Shown piece by piece: positions 44,515-57,369 of a stretch of DNA of 64,000 nt. The notes beneath the pieces were generated by a model. It did not search any database and was not told where the DNA came from. It worked only from the letters and a program-made list of their open reading frames with translations. Both the position numbers and the translations under genes were made by a program. Origin of the DNA: Sphagnum compactum. Lineage: Eukaryota > Bryophyta > Sphagnopsida > Sphagnales. The first letter of the stretch is position 1; each line of letters opens with the position of its first letter. Location of the stretch: assembly GCA_965153455.1 (NCBI GenBank), contig OZ234496.1, forward strand, positions 11,865,863 through 11,929,862, in the 5' to 3' direction.

Positions 44515-46632
44515 CTAAGAGATTGCATTCTTTTTTAGCAAACCTGATAAAATGTTATCTACACGGTCTGTCACCTGTGAGCAATCAGCTTCTGAGCTTC
44601 CCATCTCAATTGTATGATACTCCATGCCCATCCATTGTGACATAGCCTGAAAATGCGGGCGTATAAAATATGGGCTCACAAGTTCCAGAATTGCTGTCTT
44701 CTCAGGCCTAGCAAACAAAACATGTGAGAGGCCTGCCCCATGTGCCCCCACTATGATTGAGGCTTCTTGAACTTCCTGTAACTGCTCTTCCATTGACATG
44801 TGTGCAAGCAAACCATTGACTACACTGACACCCAACTCATCACTTGCCCTCTGGCTTGCCCAAGTCTTCAGAGCGTCCAGAACTTCTTCTTCATTGCTAA
44901 GGCGTGATTCAGGCTTTCCTGTATGCCGTGGATGTGCCAAATAGTCTTCCCGTCTTACGAACAAAACTTTTGCAACCCTGGGCTCCTTTGGGGAATGTGT
45001 TGCAGATGAAAGATTGAATGCTGAGGTGAACATCTCACCGAATTCTCGCAACCTAGGAGTTTGGGATCGGGAACCCTTTTCTGCATCTGAGGCAGAACAC
45101 CCCTGGCAAAAGATGCTTTGACTCAGACCTTTGAAGAGGGGGGTATCATACCCTAAGGGTGCAAAAATCAGATGGTTGAAGCATACTGGCCCTTCCAAGT
45201 GCTTTGCGAAATTCACTCCACTGAACATTGCTTGCCATCCATCATCCATAGTTGACTGCAAAAACAACCCAAACCAAGAAACTGGATTTGTCATGCTAAA
45301 GAGAGAGCATATGTCTGCAGGGAACTCTGAGACTGTGGCTTCATGCAGTGGGAGATATTCACAAACATTTTCTTAATAGTTCAACCTCACATACAGGATC
45401 ATAGCTCAACATGTTGCACTGAAAGTTAGTGGGGCTGCAGATAATGCTTGGTTGAGTTCACTGTGTCACAATTTCATTCCAGTAATCCGATTGCCAATGC
45501 CTACTTTATGTTGTAGAAACTGGGGCTGAAATGGGGGTAGTCTGTAAGATGGAGCAGCTTTACCTTGCAATGTCCATCAACAAATATCAACTGTGGTCGC
45601 TGCTTCAGGTTGGCTATCCGTGCGGTAATATATGCACTGTACCAATCTGTGACTGTGTGGAAGAGGTTGGCATACTCAAACCGAGTCACCGCCACTACTG
45701 GCTGTGTCACAATCTGTATTCAAGCCCCAAGGTCTCATCACACATTGCACACCTCAATCACAAGGAAAGATTATACACATCATTGGTGAGAAACTGTACG
45801 AATGAACTAGATAACTGGTAAGGAAGAAACAGACCTGAGCACAGGTAACCTCATTGAGCGGAATCGTGTGAATCTGTTCAAACAGGTGTTGCATAGTGTG
45901 TTCTTGAATCAGTCCCTGTGGCATCACGTATTGCAGCAGTGTCTTGTTGAAGAGAGGCTTCCTCCCCCCTCTTTCAGGCACAATGATTTGGAATGCACCA
46001 GATGTGAAGTAGGGAAGCTCATCCTCCTCATTTCTTCCAATCACTGATTCCAAAGGCTCCCCCCCCTCCGACATCTCAATCTTTTCAGGGTTCATAACCA
46101 TATTTTTGCCTTCACAAATAGAAGTCCGTAATGTTTCACTATAGAAGCAGTGGAAAGAACCCTCCCCAAGAGGTTCGATCTGAGTTGCCTCTAGATGTTG
46201 TGTCTGTACATCTGCACCAGTCAACCTTCCTTCATCCTTGCTCACTGTCCAGGCCCCCATGGCTTCCTTAAATCCGAAAGAGCTTCGGTCCAGCAGCCCA
46301 CTCTTTCTGTTGAGATTCATCCTCAACCGTGGCTCTGACTGAAAAACGCGGACGGTCTGAGTGAAGCCATTGCCAAAGAAAGCTTCACAAGAAGCAGGGT
46401 CGACAGTTGAGTCTGGGGCCCATGATGTGAAGGAGGGCAGGTGAGGCCATGGCTTTTCCGACACCTGAATTACAATGGGAGGGAATTTCGAGGGAGCGTT
46501 CTCGCCTCCCCAGGAATGCATCAAGTAGACTAACAATTGCAATACATTCAACATCACCAGCAACACCACCACTCTCTTCACACATGTCCTCTTGATTCCC
46601 CGACACAACCACTTCCTTTTAAGTGTCCCCAT
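44515..46632 (-). CDS. XYLT: Beta-1,2-xylosyltransferase (GT61), N-glycan core xylose
   Basis: Exons 46632-45835, 45713-45564 and 45255-44515 on the minus strand join in phase 0 at GCTCAG|GTCTG, AATACAG|ATTG, TGCAAG|GTAAAG and TTTGCAG|TCAAC. They give 562 residues (the Arabidopsis enzyme is in the mid-500s). Residues 1-20 are basic, and residues about 20-39 form one hydrophobic anchor, so this is a type II Golgi membrane protein. The catalytic GT61 region includes VTRFEYANLFHTVTDWYSAY, FVDGHC, LGYDTPLFKGLS, LFVRREDYLAHPRH, VVNGLLAHMSM and GAHGAGL, all landmarks of plant XYLT. It transfers xylose from UDP-xylose to the core mannose of N-glycans in the Golgi. No lesion is seen. The stem (residues 40-230) is less conserved. 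Confidence 0.93.
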
Positions 46633-46932
46633 CTAGAATTTACAACAGCACAGCCTCCAAACCTCAAACTTCCGTCCCAATCGTCCCCGCTCAAATCCTC
46701 GCCCCGTTCTACCGCCCCTCCAGAAGCTAAGAGCAGCAGCGACCGAATCCATACAAAGAACCTGCTCACCTAGAATGGATTCTTTTCCCCCTTGAATGCC
46801 AATGAAGGAACTAACTTCCTCCAAGTCCTTCTTCATCTTCACCTTTTTCCCAAAGCATCCAAGACAGCTGCTCGTCTCCCTAGAAAATCTGGCTGCCACT
46901 TCCCAGAAAGAAGTATGTCGAATTCCCCACAT
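46633..46932 (-). promoter_or_regulatory. In-frame upstream ORF or 5'-leader intron of XYLT
   Basis: A 99-codon frame starting at an ATG (46932) ends with TAG directly touching the XYLT ATG, in the same frame. The leader also contains a good donor, CTAG|GTGAGC (near 46770), and the start is preceded by TTCTAG. The stretch could therefore be partly removed as a 5'-leader intron. Either way it could influence XYLT translation; the sequence alone cannot decide. Confidence 0.35.
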
Positions 46933-47659
46933 GGGTTATCCACCCCCTCCATCGTATCCTCCTTTTTCTCCAATCCCATCACTCCAATCGCCTCCTCCTT
47001 CCTTCCCACATCCTCAAACGAGTCCCGCAACCCTCCTTTCACCAGAAACACAGAAACACAAAGCAACTCCAATACCAAAAACCACAAAGGAACAAAACAC
47101 ACCAGCAGCAACAACAAAATCAAAGCTTCCCTCTACAAGCAAAAATCCATCCTCCTTTCACCAGAGCACAAACACAAGCAACTCCAACACCAAAAACCAC
47201 ATGGAACAAACACAAGAGAAGTAGCAACAACAACAACAACAAAAACCACGACAAAAATCCAAACTACCTATACAAACAAACACTAATAATACTACAAGCA
47301 GCAATCCATCCTCCCACAAAGATTAAAAATTTTAAAGAGCAATAGACGGGAAAGAGAAAAAGGAAGAAAAAAAAAGATTAAAGAAGCCAAGAGAAAACCC
47401 AAATTCTAGCAATAGATGACCCGAATCTTACAGGTGCTCGGAAAGAGTTTACGCATGCCCCCACTTCGTACGACAGAGGAGAACGAGCACGGTCGCTGCT
47501 GCGAGGACTGGAGGGTGAGACAGGCGCACGGGGCGATGGCTTCGGAATACCAACCAAAAGTGCCATGCATAGTCGCATCCCTATGCTGGGGTGAAAAGCG
47601 TAAGTAGCTGCTTTACCAAAACGGCTAGGCACCTACTCAAAGCTTATGCGAAACAGGTC

Positions 47660-47705
47660 AAAAAAGTATGTATGTATGTACATACATACATACATACATA
47701 TGTTT
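47660..47705. repeat. Palindromic GTAT/CATA microsatellite
   Basis: A run of GTAT units is followed directly by a run of ATAC units, forming a near-perfect palindrome of about 36 bp. Confidence 0.85.
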
Positions 47706-47709
47706 TTGT

Positions 47710-49630
47710 ACGGTTTTTAAAAATAATTCATCATTATTTATATCAATGTCAAATTTAATTTAAATTAATACATATTTCATAGACATGAAAAGACAACACA
47801 TTTTTTTTAAATTTTTTTTTCATATCCATGTTGATGGATGGATAGGAAAAAAGGGAGTGAAATAGTTATAAAATAGAGGTAGTTATTAGGAAAGGTGGGA
47901 GATAGTTATTAAGAAAAAACTTTAATAAGGAAAAAAAAAAGTAGTTATTATTAAGAAAGAAATGAAGTAGTTAGATTTGAAAATGAGAGAGGTAGTTATT
48001 AAATGGGTCTATCGATAACCATATGAAAGATTCCCAAAAAATCTCCCATATATTATACCAGTTTCATAGTTATGCTTCCCTTTGGCCTCCCTATATTTAA
48101 GTCCCCTTAATGCATGGCAAGCCTTCTCATTTGGCTGCCTGAAATTTCGATTTCAACAAAACTGTTTGTCACTCTTTTTCTAAAGTGTGAGTGACGACTA
48201 TATATTATCATTATGAATGAATGAATAAATAAATAAATAAAGAAAAAACACCTCTCGAGCGAGCAAGGGAACAAGAGAAGAAAAAAAAAGAAAGGACCAA
48301 AGTCCAAACAAAAGACCCATCATTATTACTTTGGGAGATGGAGAAAAAAAATTTTAAATGTGGTTTTGCAATTCAAAAAACTTATTTTCTTTACTGCTCT
48401 GAAACCCCATCTTCAGCTTACACTTCATTTTGTAACTCTAAAAGCAACATAGTAATATTTAAGGAATTTTTTGAGGGGTTCAGAAATAAGCTATGAACTG
48501 CTTGATCGAGAAATTTCTATAAAAATGATCCCCTCTACTTCAGAAGGCCGTAATTTTTTTTGCCTCTAGTCGATTTTTTTTTGCCAATTTTTAGTGCAAT
48601 AGATGTGCAAAAAGGAGGGCTCCATCTACTTTTGAACACCATGAAAAAATGGGGCCCTCTTGCAAAAACGGCAAGAAACCCTACCTTAAGTGCACTATGG
48701 CTGGCCCTCTCTACCCTAGTGTGGGGGCAAAAATGGTGGCCAACATGTTTAAGAACCAAAATCTCATTCAGCCAATGGGGAGATGAAGCATGCATACTTT
48801 TGTTTTGGTTCCTAGTCCATCCCGAGGCTTCAACACGACCCTCTACCCCTTTTAGTGTTGAAGGTTGCAAGGTGGTTGTGAAAATTCAAAAGAAGTTCAC
48901 TCGCATGGGTTGGCCACATCAACAAAACACTTTAGATGAACTTTTGTGTTAATTTAATTTGCCAAGTGGTGTTAGTGTAGAATTACTTATCATCAAACAT
49001 GTACTTATCAGCAAAATACTTGCCAATATATTTCTCATTAATTAACCAAAATTGAGCAATTTTTCTTTTTGTGGTTGGACTCACAAACTAGAGGGCTATA
49101 GATGTTCATTGAGTGTCTGAAGTAAAGAAGCAATGCAAAAAAACACAAGAAAAGGAAAATATTTTGAAAGAAATAGTTCTAAACCCTTTTCTAGTTTTAA
49201 CCTCATATCTTCCTCATTTTTAATTTGTTTTGAGTGATTAAAAAACTTGATGGGTGCACAAACTAAGGCTTTATTTTTTGCTTTCTAATTTTATTAATCT
49301 TTTTCTTGAATTCATTGTTTCCTTTCATGTCATTTTGTTATTTTTAGTTATTTAGTTATTATTTCTTTGTGTTATGGAGAGACCAGAGTGTTGCATGCTA
49401 GGTGTAAATAGAACTTTTGTTTTGCATGGAGATTTTCAAAAAGTTTCAGTCTTCTTCATTTAGATCAGTGCCAATTAATGAGCTATATGGACAATTTCTA
49501 GGTTAGGATTTGTGTCAAGAGTGGGGTTTTTTTTTTTGGTTTTGGGTGATGAACCAATCAAGAGAGGTCTATCACCAAAAGAAAAAAAATGTCAAGGTTT
49601 TACCCCCAAACTAATTGATATGAATCACAC
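47710..49630. other. No supported gene; possible repeat fragment at 48530-48950
   Basis: AT-rich sequence with homopolymer runs. From about 48530 to 48950 the composition is more even and both strands have frames over 100 codons, with no motif. It may be a piece of an LTR or other repeat. Confidence 0.4.
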
Positions 49631-49880
49631 TAAAACAAAGGGGTGTGTCACACTGTGGCCTTGCCATTTACATTAAACAGTATCTTAAGGCAAAAGAAGA
49701 ATTATGGAAACTCAAATATTTCACCATGCAAAAATATATTAATCTTCAAAAATTCCTCTAAAAGAAACCTAAATCCTTCAAGATATTATAACTCTATAAC
49801 TAATCTCAAGTTCAACACAAGTCAAAATATCATCTTTCAAAAATCCTTGTATAAAAATAGACCTATAATTGTTACCTAGG
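49631..49880 (+). repeat. Dispersed repeat, copy A
   Basis: About 250 bp matches the reverse complement of 57100-57366 along its whole length. It starts at aaggggtgtgtcac, continues through ggccttgccatttacatta, tatcttaaggcaaaagaag and cctctaaaagaaacc, and ends at taaaaatagacctat. Small indels separate the copies. No coding capacity is seen. Confidence 0.8.
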
Positions 49881-50044
49881 GGCCAAAATCCATTAAGCTA
49901 CTATACTCTATAATGAATCTAAACACAATATCCTTGCCTACCAAGGCAAGGCCAAAAGCACAAGTGCTACTTGCAAGTGGTGGATTATCACAAAATTGAG
50001 AAGTCATTTGCCACGCATTTGCTGTAGTTTGCAATATGGTTTCG

Positions 50045-50281
50045 GAATATTCTTCATAACCAGGGTTAAGAAAATCAAAGGGTTTTGAAAACTACTTTTA
50101 TGGCAATGGAGAAGAAGACCGAGCTTCTTGTGGATATTCTGCCTAACCATGGGTTTAACCGTTATGCTCTTTGGCACTAGACCCTTGGTTAGGAGGAATA
50201 TCCACAAAAAGCCCAGGCTTCTTATTGGGTTTTCCATAAGAACTTTCTTGTAACTAGGGGTCAAGAGTTATGAGAATATTC
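50045..50281. repeat. Long inverted repeat (hairpin), about 105-bp arms and 26-bp loop
   Basis: Left arm 50045-50154 and right arm 50181-50281 are imperfect reverse complements. The outer ends pair as gaatattct, and the innermost 35 bp pair almost perfectly (gtggatattc, cctaacca, gggt). A transcript would fold into a long hairpin. It may be a foldback/MITE element or a young microRNA-type precursor. The short open frame that crosses it is a by-product. Confidence 0.75.
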
Positions 50282-50289
50282 AATACCAT

Positions 50290-53200
50290 GAATCATGGGA
50301 ATTATAAATGTATATTCAATCAGGGTTTAAGGTCTTATGATGTTTCAAGTCTTTTTTTTTTTTCTCAAACGTTTGATTTTGATGATTTTTATTGTTTTGG
50401 TAAATTGCATGCTAGGTGGTTTACTTCATTATGCAAATTTCTATGATAATTTTCAAACCATTTGGATGTCATCGAAACAAAAAGTTATGAATATATATAT
50501 ATATTCAAAGAGGGTGTAAGCTTTCTATTATGTTACAATTTTTTTCATTTCAAACTTTGTGTTTTCAAATAATTATTTTTTTAGTTTGGAAAAATGCACA
50601 AATTGGTTTATTTCATTATGCAAATCTCATGGAAGAAATTTTCAATGTATGTGGATGTGGATTAAGTGACAGAGAATTAAATAGATAAATTTATAAGATG
50701 AACTAAGCCACTAATATGGTTTTTAATTTTAAGTTTTTAACCTGCCTAGGTTGGCACCAACCCCATGTGCTTGGTGGGCCCTTTGCTTTGCTGCTTTTGC
50801 CCTTGCCTCCTCCTCTTGGTGGATCCAAGGCCCATATTACCTGCCCAAACTAATTTGTCAATTGGGAATTTGGAGTGTGAGTGTTTTTGTTTCCTTTATT
50901 TCCCTTCGCCAATTACCAACTTTAACAAAAACAAGCTTCCAATAGCATCCCCATTGGTGCTCAGTATGTGACCCTGCAAAAATATTTTCCACATCCAAGT
51001 TTTAGTTATTTACCTTTTTGCAAACCCACCCCTACAACTGAAACTAGGTGGGAGGGAGACTACTAATAGCAAACCAGCTGGACCAATCATTATGATTGAC
51101 CAATCAGAAAAACATGGATTGACCAGCAGTCAAACCATATTTATTACACTCTTCTTTGGCAAGTGCATGGATATCTTTGATGTGCCTTTTACCAGCCACA
51201 AGCAAGCAATTTGTGCATATATGCTGGGCCAAAACCATTTTGTTGAGCCAAACCGGCATGTTCGACCTTTCTTCATACAACTTAAATTTTGCCGTACTAT
51301 CTTCTTCCCCAACTGAGAGAGCCAACCAAAGTGGGGATGAAAAAAGGTCAGTAATAAATAATGTCTCCACCAAACAAATACTAAATGGCACCAGCAAAAG
51401 ACAACCCAGAACCTGCACTAAGCTGCTGGGAACTGAGCACCAGTGACCAGGCCAACCACTGCAAGTAAGTAAGAAGAATCATAATTCCTTCAATGTTTAG
51501 GGCTTCATTCATGCCCTCCAATTACACTACAAGAATCAATCTGCACAGCTAGCTCTTTAATGACTTGACAAATATTTCCTAGTTATAGAGAGGAGGATAA
51601 CTTCATCCTTCCATTCCTCAAAGTCCAAGTTCAAAAATTTTCATTCTAAGGGACTTCATCAATGTTTTATTTTTAATTTTTTCTCATTTTTGCACAAGCA
51701 TGGTAAAGCAAGCAATTTTGGTTCCTTTTCGCAAAAAGTGACAAGTAATCACAAATTAAGCATTGACGCATTGAAAAAAAAAAGATATTATTTTATCCAA
51801 TGATTAATATGAGGATTTTCAAAAATTAATAAAAATTAAAGAATCACATGTTTAATATGCTTTCAATTTTTTTTAAAAATAAAATAAAAAATGCATCTAC
51901 TCGCATGAATCTTTGACTTATACAAAGTGAGTTGCTAGGAGATGAAATATTGATTTTTAAAAAGTGTGCCTATTATAATCATAATGTATCAAACTTCTGA
52001 TGTAAACGTAATTTTGAAACATCATATTGACCAATCAGTTTCAAAAGTATTTGTTATCTACTGCTATTATATTAAAAAAATTTAAATTTTGTATTCAACT
52101 TATCACAAACTTGATGAAAGTCTTAATAGCTTTATATTTTCAACTTGTAGAAGTTTTTAATATATTGTCTTGTGTTTATGTCAAAATTTGTCTCATGTCT
52201 AAACTATATTTTGAACAAACTTTTTTTTTGAGCTACTTTATCATGCTTGCACACAATATTGAGATTTTTGATTTTTTTGGGAAAAATTAACAAACTTTGT
52301 CCAAAAATAAAAAATAAAAAATCTAAAAAATTTGACAAAATATTGACCAAAAAACAAAACTTCAATCTTCATTATCATGTTTATCTTATAAAGTTACACT
52401 AAGAATGAGTAACCTAAAGGAGGGATGGATAGACCAAAGGTGAACTCCTTCTACATGGTGGTCAAATTGATATGAACAAGGAAACAAATGTCATGAAAAA
52501 AAACTTGTTTGTTGAATGTGTGGCATCAGTGCATAAGGTACGTTTTCACAATGGGCATATTCCAAAGAAAAGGGGCCTAGGTTGAGGTTGCATTTTGGGA
52601 ATGGACCCACTAATAGGCTTTACCCATCATAAAGGATAAGGCAAAAGTTGTCATGTGTTGAAACATATGTAGATTGCGAGGCATAAGAACCCCCAAGCTT
52701 AAAAAGGGAAGGTTATAATGTTTAATTATAAGCATAAGATCCATCTTTGTCTTTTAGTTTTTGAAGAGGGATATTCATGAATATAAATGCTTTCCAAGTA
52801 CATTAGGAAAACAATTCATGTGTTTTACAATTCCATGCAATTTAGTGTTCAAATTGTGATGAACAATATAGTACATTAGTGAAAAAGAGCAAACAAAAAG
52901 TTGAAGAGTATCAAACAAAGGTTCCACTTGCTTTGTTCACAAAGACAAAACAATAGTTTAAAGTAGGGTAAACACTCCCATCATTGAACATAAGCTAGTG
53001 ACCAAACATTTAAATAGTTCACAAGTCTAAGTTACTAACCAATTGGTCAAACACCTACCACCATTCATAACATTCCCTATGATCAAATGCACATCAAGAA
53101 AAAATCTCTTTGGTTTTTTTTCAAAGTTCCAACCAATGATATTGTTAATTGTGTTTGGTCATGGGTGTGGCAAATAACATTTGTCAAAAATAAATGTACA

Positions 53201-56200
53201 TTTATCTACATAAGGTTTTTAATTGTTGATAGGTTGGGGGTTGTCACATTCACCATATATGATAACATGGAGTGCCATATATGTCATGTAATGTTTGTTG
53301 CAACTAATATCATATTTTTACATTGAGTTGCAAGTGGTCATTATAATTAGAAAATATACTTTCAACCCCAATTGCACATGAACAAAATGAAATGAGATGT
53401 AGTACCATGAAATAAAATTTAAAAATAAGTCAAATATCAAATCATTTGCATTCATTCACAATTGGGATACATATGAAATGGATTGTTTTATTGTAAAACT
53501 ATCTTAAACTTCAACTTTGATTGATTTTTATGATTTGTATAACTTACAAGTTATGTTTTTTTTATTGTTTCATTAATTAGGAATTACATTAAGATCAATA
53601 TGGTAAAATGAAATCACAATTTTAATGATAAAAATGTGTCCTTAAATGTTTTGGAACATGGCTCAAAAACCATGTCCCACTTGTCATTTTATGAAAATTG
53701 AATTAATAAAAATAACAATATTTGTTCAAATTGTTTCATATTTTAACTACAAATAAAATATAGTATATGTTACATGATGGCATAAAGTTTTAGCATTATA
53801 AAACACTAGATTTTATGAAATTAATACAAAAATCTTGATTTTTGAATTTTTAAAAATACATTAGTTGAAGTTTTAACTTGGGCAATCCAAATGAGAAATT
53901 TTCATTTGAAAAACATTTTGGAATATTGCATTCCTTGTTGGGTTGTACTTTAACATGGCATTCAAAATTTGTTCCATTTATTTTATCAATTTTTTTTTGC
54001 ATTTATTGATTGAAAGACTAAATATACATATTCACCATTAATTGTTTAACATTTTGCCTCAAGACAAATGACACGATATAAGAATGCATCACGGTTCTTG
54101 TTGTGGTACCCCAATCTTGAATGTGCCCTTTACCTACTTGTAGAGCTTTGAGTCCAAAGTATTTAAGCTCTTAATTTAATTTTAGATTACCAAATAGTTT
54201 ATATTGGTGGTGCTTGAAGATCACCTATTTATGTCATAAGGTCCATGCTACTTCTAGCAAATTAAGGTGGCCTTGCCTAAAATGCATGGTCAAACAAATA
54301 AAGACATAGGAGAAAACAATGAATTGCCCTGTGCCATTATAAAACATTTCATTTTTGGAAAGAAGTGGCTCCTTACCTACAATTGAGATTGGATTTTTTT
54401 TTAAAAAATTGGTTTTTTGTGAATACAAAACCATAGGCTAGACAATTGAAAAACTTAAAATCCTAAGCAATTCTTACCACAAATTACTATATCCCAAATA
54501 TTGTAGGATATAACATCTAAGAACATCTCCACTACACGAACCATTGTAATCTCATACCAAAAGTTAATGTGATGGAGAACTTACCAACTTGCAGCACTTG
54601 CAACTTTGGGGTGCCCCATAGCAAAACTGTGATAAACCCTTACAAGAATTATTTTCCACTCCTCAACCTTTCACACAAAACACTCTTTGTTTTTGTTTTT
54701 TGACAAAATGAACAAAGACATATGCTCTCACATGAGGAATCTAAAAAATTCACAAAAAGAAAGAAGACAAACAAAAGAGAAGAAAACAACAAAAACAACA
54801 TCAAAACATAAGGACACTATCTTGTTTTGTTTCTTTATTTTCATTTCTTGTATTTTTCCCGGAAAAATTCACAATGAATGACGTTTTTTTCCATTGGAAT
54901 AGGTATTTCTTTGTAAGTTTGCAATGGAGAAGGCGATAGACATAGAGGGATAACATAAACAAAGTTGTACTCAAAAGCTCATACTAGCAATGGCACACAA
55001 AAAATAGTTCCCACCATAGCTTTTGGCATTGCAATCTTTGAGTGCCACCTCTATCATGAATGTGCCTCTTGGATGTGAGAAATAATTTTTGAGGTCCAAA
55101 TAAGGGGTATGGATGGTACTACCTTTACACATTTACATTGATAGTTACCTAGGTATGGTGAGGTGGAAGTATGAAAGTTTACAAAATCTATTACCAAGGT
55201 AAACTTAGTTGTGGGTGGCTCCACAATTGAGTCATGATGGGTTTCCAATGGATGGTGCATTGATGGATGTTAGGTCACACAAATCCACTATTTATCGTAA
55301 GGCCAAAGTGAACTAGCACCCACCAGCCCATAGTGCAAGATGGATGGCCCACCAACACACCATGTAGGATAGACAACCGATGGATAGAAAATATGTATTG
55401 TTGTATTACTATCCCATTATCCCATGGTGCGTAAGTGGTGTTGGGTCAAATAATGTAAACTATTATTGTATTACTATCCCATGGTGCACAAGTGCGTGTT
55501 GAGTCAAATAATATTTTCAAGCATCTCCACCTCACAACAATAAGCTTCCCTCGATATTAAATTTCATAACAAGATAATGAAAAACCTCTTACTAGCCCAT
55601 GCCACCTCTTGATGATTGGTAGACAGGCTGCAGCTTGATCTGCAAATTGAAGTATTGTAGTAGTAGTAGCCATTTGAATCTTGTTGGAATGACATCAATT
55701 TATGGAGCCCATGTTTCCAGCCATCCTTCTACAATTGTATATACACTTGTTTCCCCGACACTTATACTATGTTGTAATTTGTTACCAGCACACATACAAT
55801 TGGACTGTTTTGCAGCTGACAACTACACAACAATTGTTACAACTTATCACGAAGAGCATTTGGTACCAACAAAGAGCGTGGACAACATGTTGTGAGCTGT
55901 AAGCTCAATGACAACAATAACATGCCATAATGTGGGTGTTGGGTTCCCCGCGTCTAGTCTATTTTTTATGCTGGATATGTGAATCTTTCACGAGCTGAAT
56001 GATATCTTCTTCTTCATTTTCCTAGTAGTTGTTGATAACTGGCCAAGTGGCAACAGACTCTTGGGAAATATCTACAGAAAGGGAGCAATGTCACTGGTAC
56101 CATGTTAAACACCATGTTTTTGGGTGGTTCTTTAAAGAACTGCTGGTTTCGTTTCTGTAAATATTTCAGAATCAAAGAACAATCGGTTTTAGTTCTTTGA

Positions 56201-57090
56201 AAAAAATTCAACACAGTTTTGATGGTTCTCTCACCAGTTCTTTGACTTTTTCATATTTTTAATTGTAATTTTACCCAAAAATTGTTCTTTGAACTTCTGA
56301 GAACTAATGGGTATATATATGTGTCTGTGTCTGTGTGCGCTCAGGATGATAACTGGTCGGTGTCTGTTCCTCAATTCTAATAAGTGCTCTCAACACCCCT
56401 AAAAACCTCCAAATGTGTAGGTTGTCTCTAACCATGGTAAATATCTCATCCTAAAATCAAATCAGGGACATCAATGAGTCCAAATTTAAACATTTTCCGG
56501 GGTGAAATATAGCCACTAAAGGCCTTACTCAAGAAGATGAAGGTACCAATGGAGGTGTGCTGGTTCACCCCTGGTGCCTTAACCCTAAACCTTTTGGAAG
56601 TACTCAGAGAAACAAAACCAACAAACCTGCCATGATATGAAATGAGGAGACTGCGTTATAACTCAAACAGGGAGGGAGTCCTTTATTTTTGCCGCTGGTC
56701 TTTTTGTTCTCCTGGATCCGGTTTTCAGTTGTCAGGTAGGTAAGTTCCTCTTTGGATTGAAGGCTATCTAAATTCAGTTAGAAAATACATTGGTCCTTTT
56801 TGCATCCTAAAATAAGCTCAACAGTCGACTGGATTTAGACAATATAAGTGTCTCCAGAGCTGAAAAGTAGGTCATTATATAAGTTTGTTGTCTGTGAGAA
56901 GAGCTGACATATTCCCTTAGATTTTGAAGTTTACGTGATCAATCGCAGGGGACTCTAGTCTACGCCACGGGCAAAGGTTGCAGCTGGAGTTTTTCAAGTT
57001 GTACTACTCAAGAAATCCTTTGGTGTTGTAACTTTGTGATGCAAACCTTGAAGTTCAGCAAACCCTTCCTTCTCTTCTCTTTTTCCAAGT
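50290..57090. other. Long gene-free AT-rich region
   Basis: No exon, RNA gene or transposon terminus is supported on either strand. Small items seen are an AT microsatellite near 50490, ccaatca words at 51075-51130 and repeated tggatggt/gcattgatgg words at 55240-55270, echoed at 57880. Confidence 0.5.
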
Positions 57091-57099
57091 GAAGACTTT

Positions 57100-57366
57100 G
57101 AAAATGCTAGCTACCAGGATAGGTCTATTTTTATACCAGGGAATTTGAAAGATGGTATATTTTTGGCCTCTGTTGAAACTTGAGATTAGTTATAGAGTGT
57201 TATAGTAGCCTAAAGGATTTTGGTTTCTTTTAGAGGAACTACTAATGAAGATTATAGTTTTGCATGATGAAATATTTGAGTTTTCGTAATTCTTCTTCTT
57301 CTTTTGCCTTAAGATACTTTTTAATGTAAATGGCAAGGCCACACTTGTGACACACCCCTTGTTTAT
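57100..57366 (-). repeat. Dispersed repeat, copy B (inverted relative to copy A)
   Basis: This is the reverse complement of 49631-49880 with scattered substitutions and short indels. It lies 7.2 kb away in opposite orientation. Homology ends at aaggggtgtgtcac on one side in both copies, which probably marks a real element end. Confidence 0.8.
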
Positions 57367-57369
57367 ATT

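Noticed and set aside
46792-47286. Long Pro/Ser-rich plus-strand frames antisense to the XYLT leader
   Set aside because: They are low-complexity frames on the opposite strand of a C/T-rich leader, with no domain and no splice partners.
50004-50264. 86-codon minus-strand frame at the hairpin
   Set aside because: It is a by-product of the inverted repeat and has no motif.
54687-54881. Lys-rich plus-strand frame
   Set aside because: It is a chance frame in A-rich sequence without a motif or exon partner.
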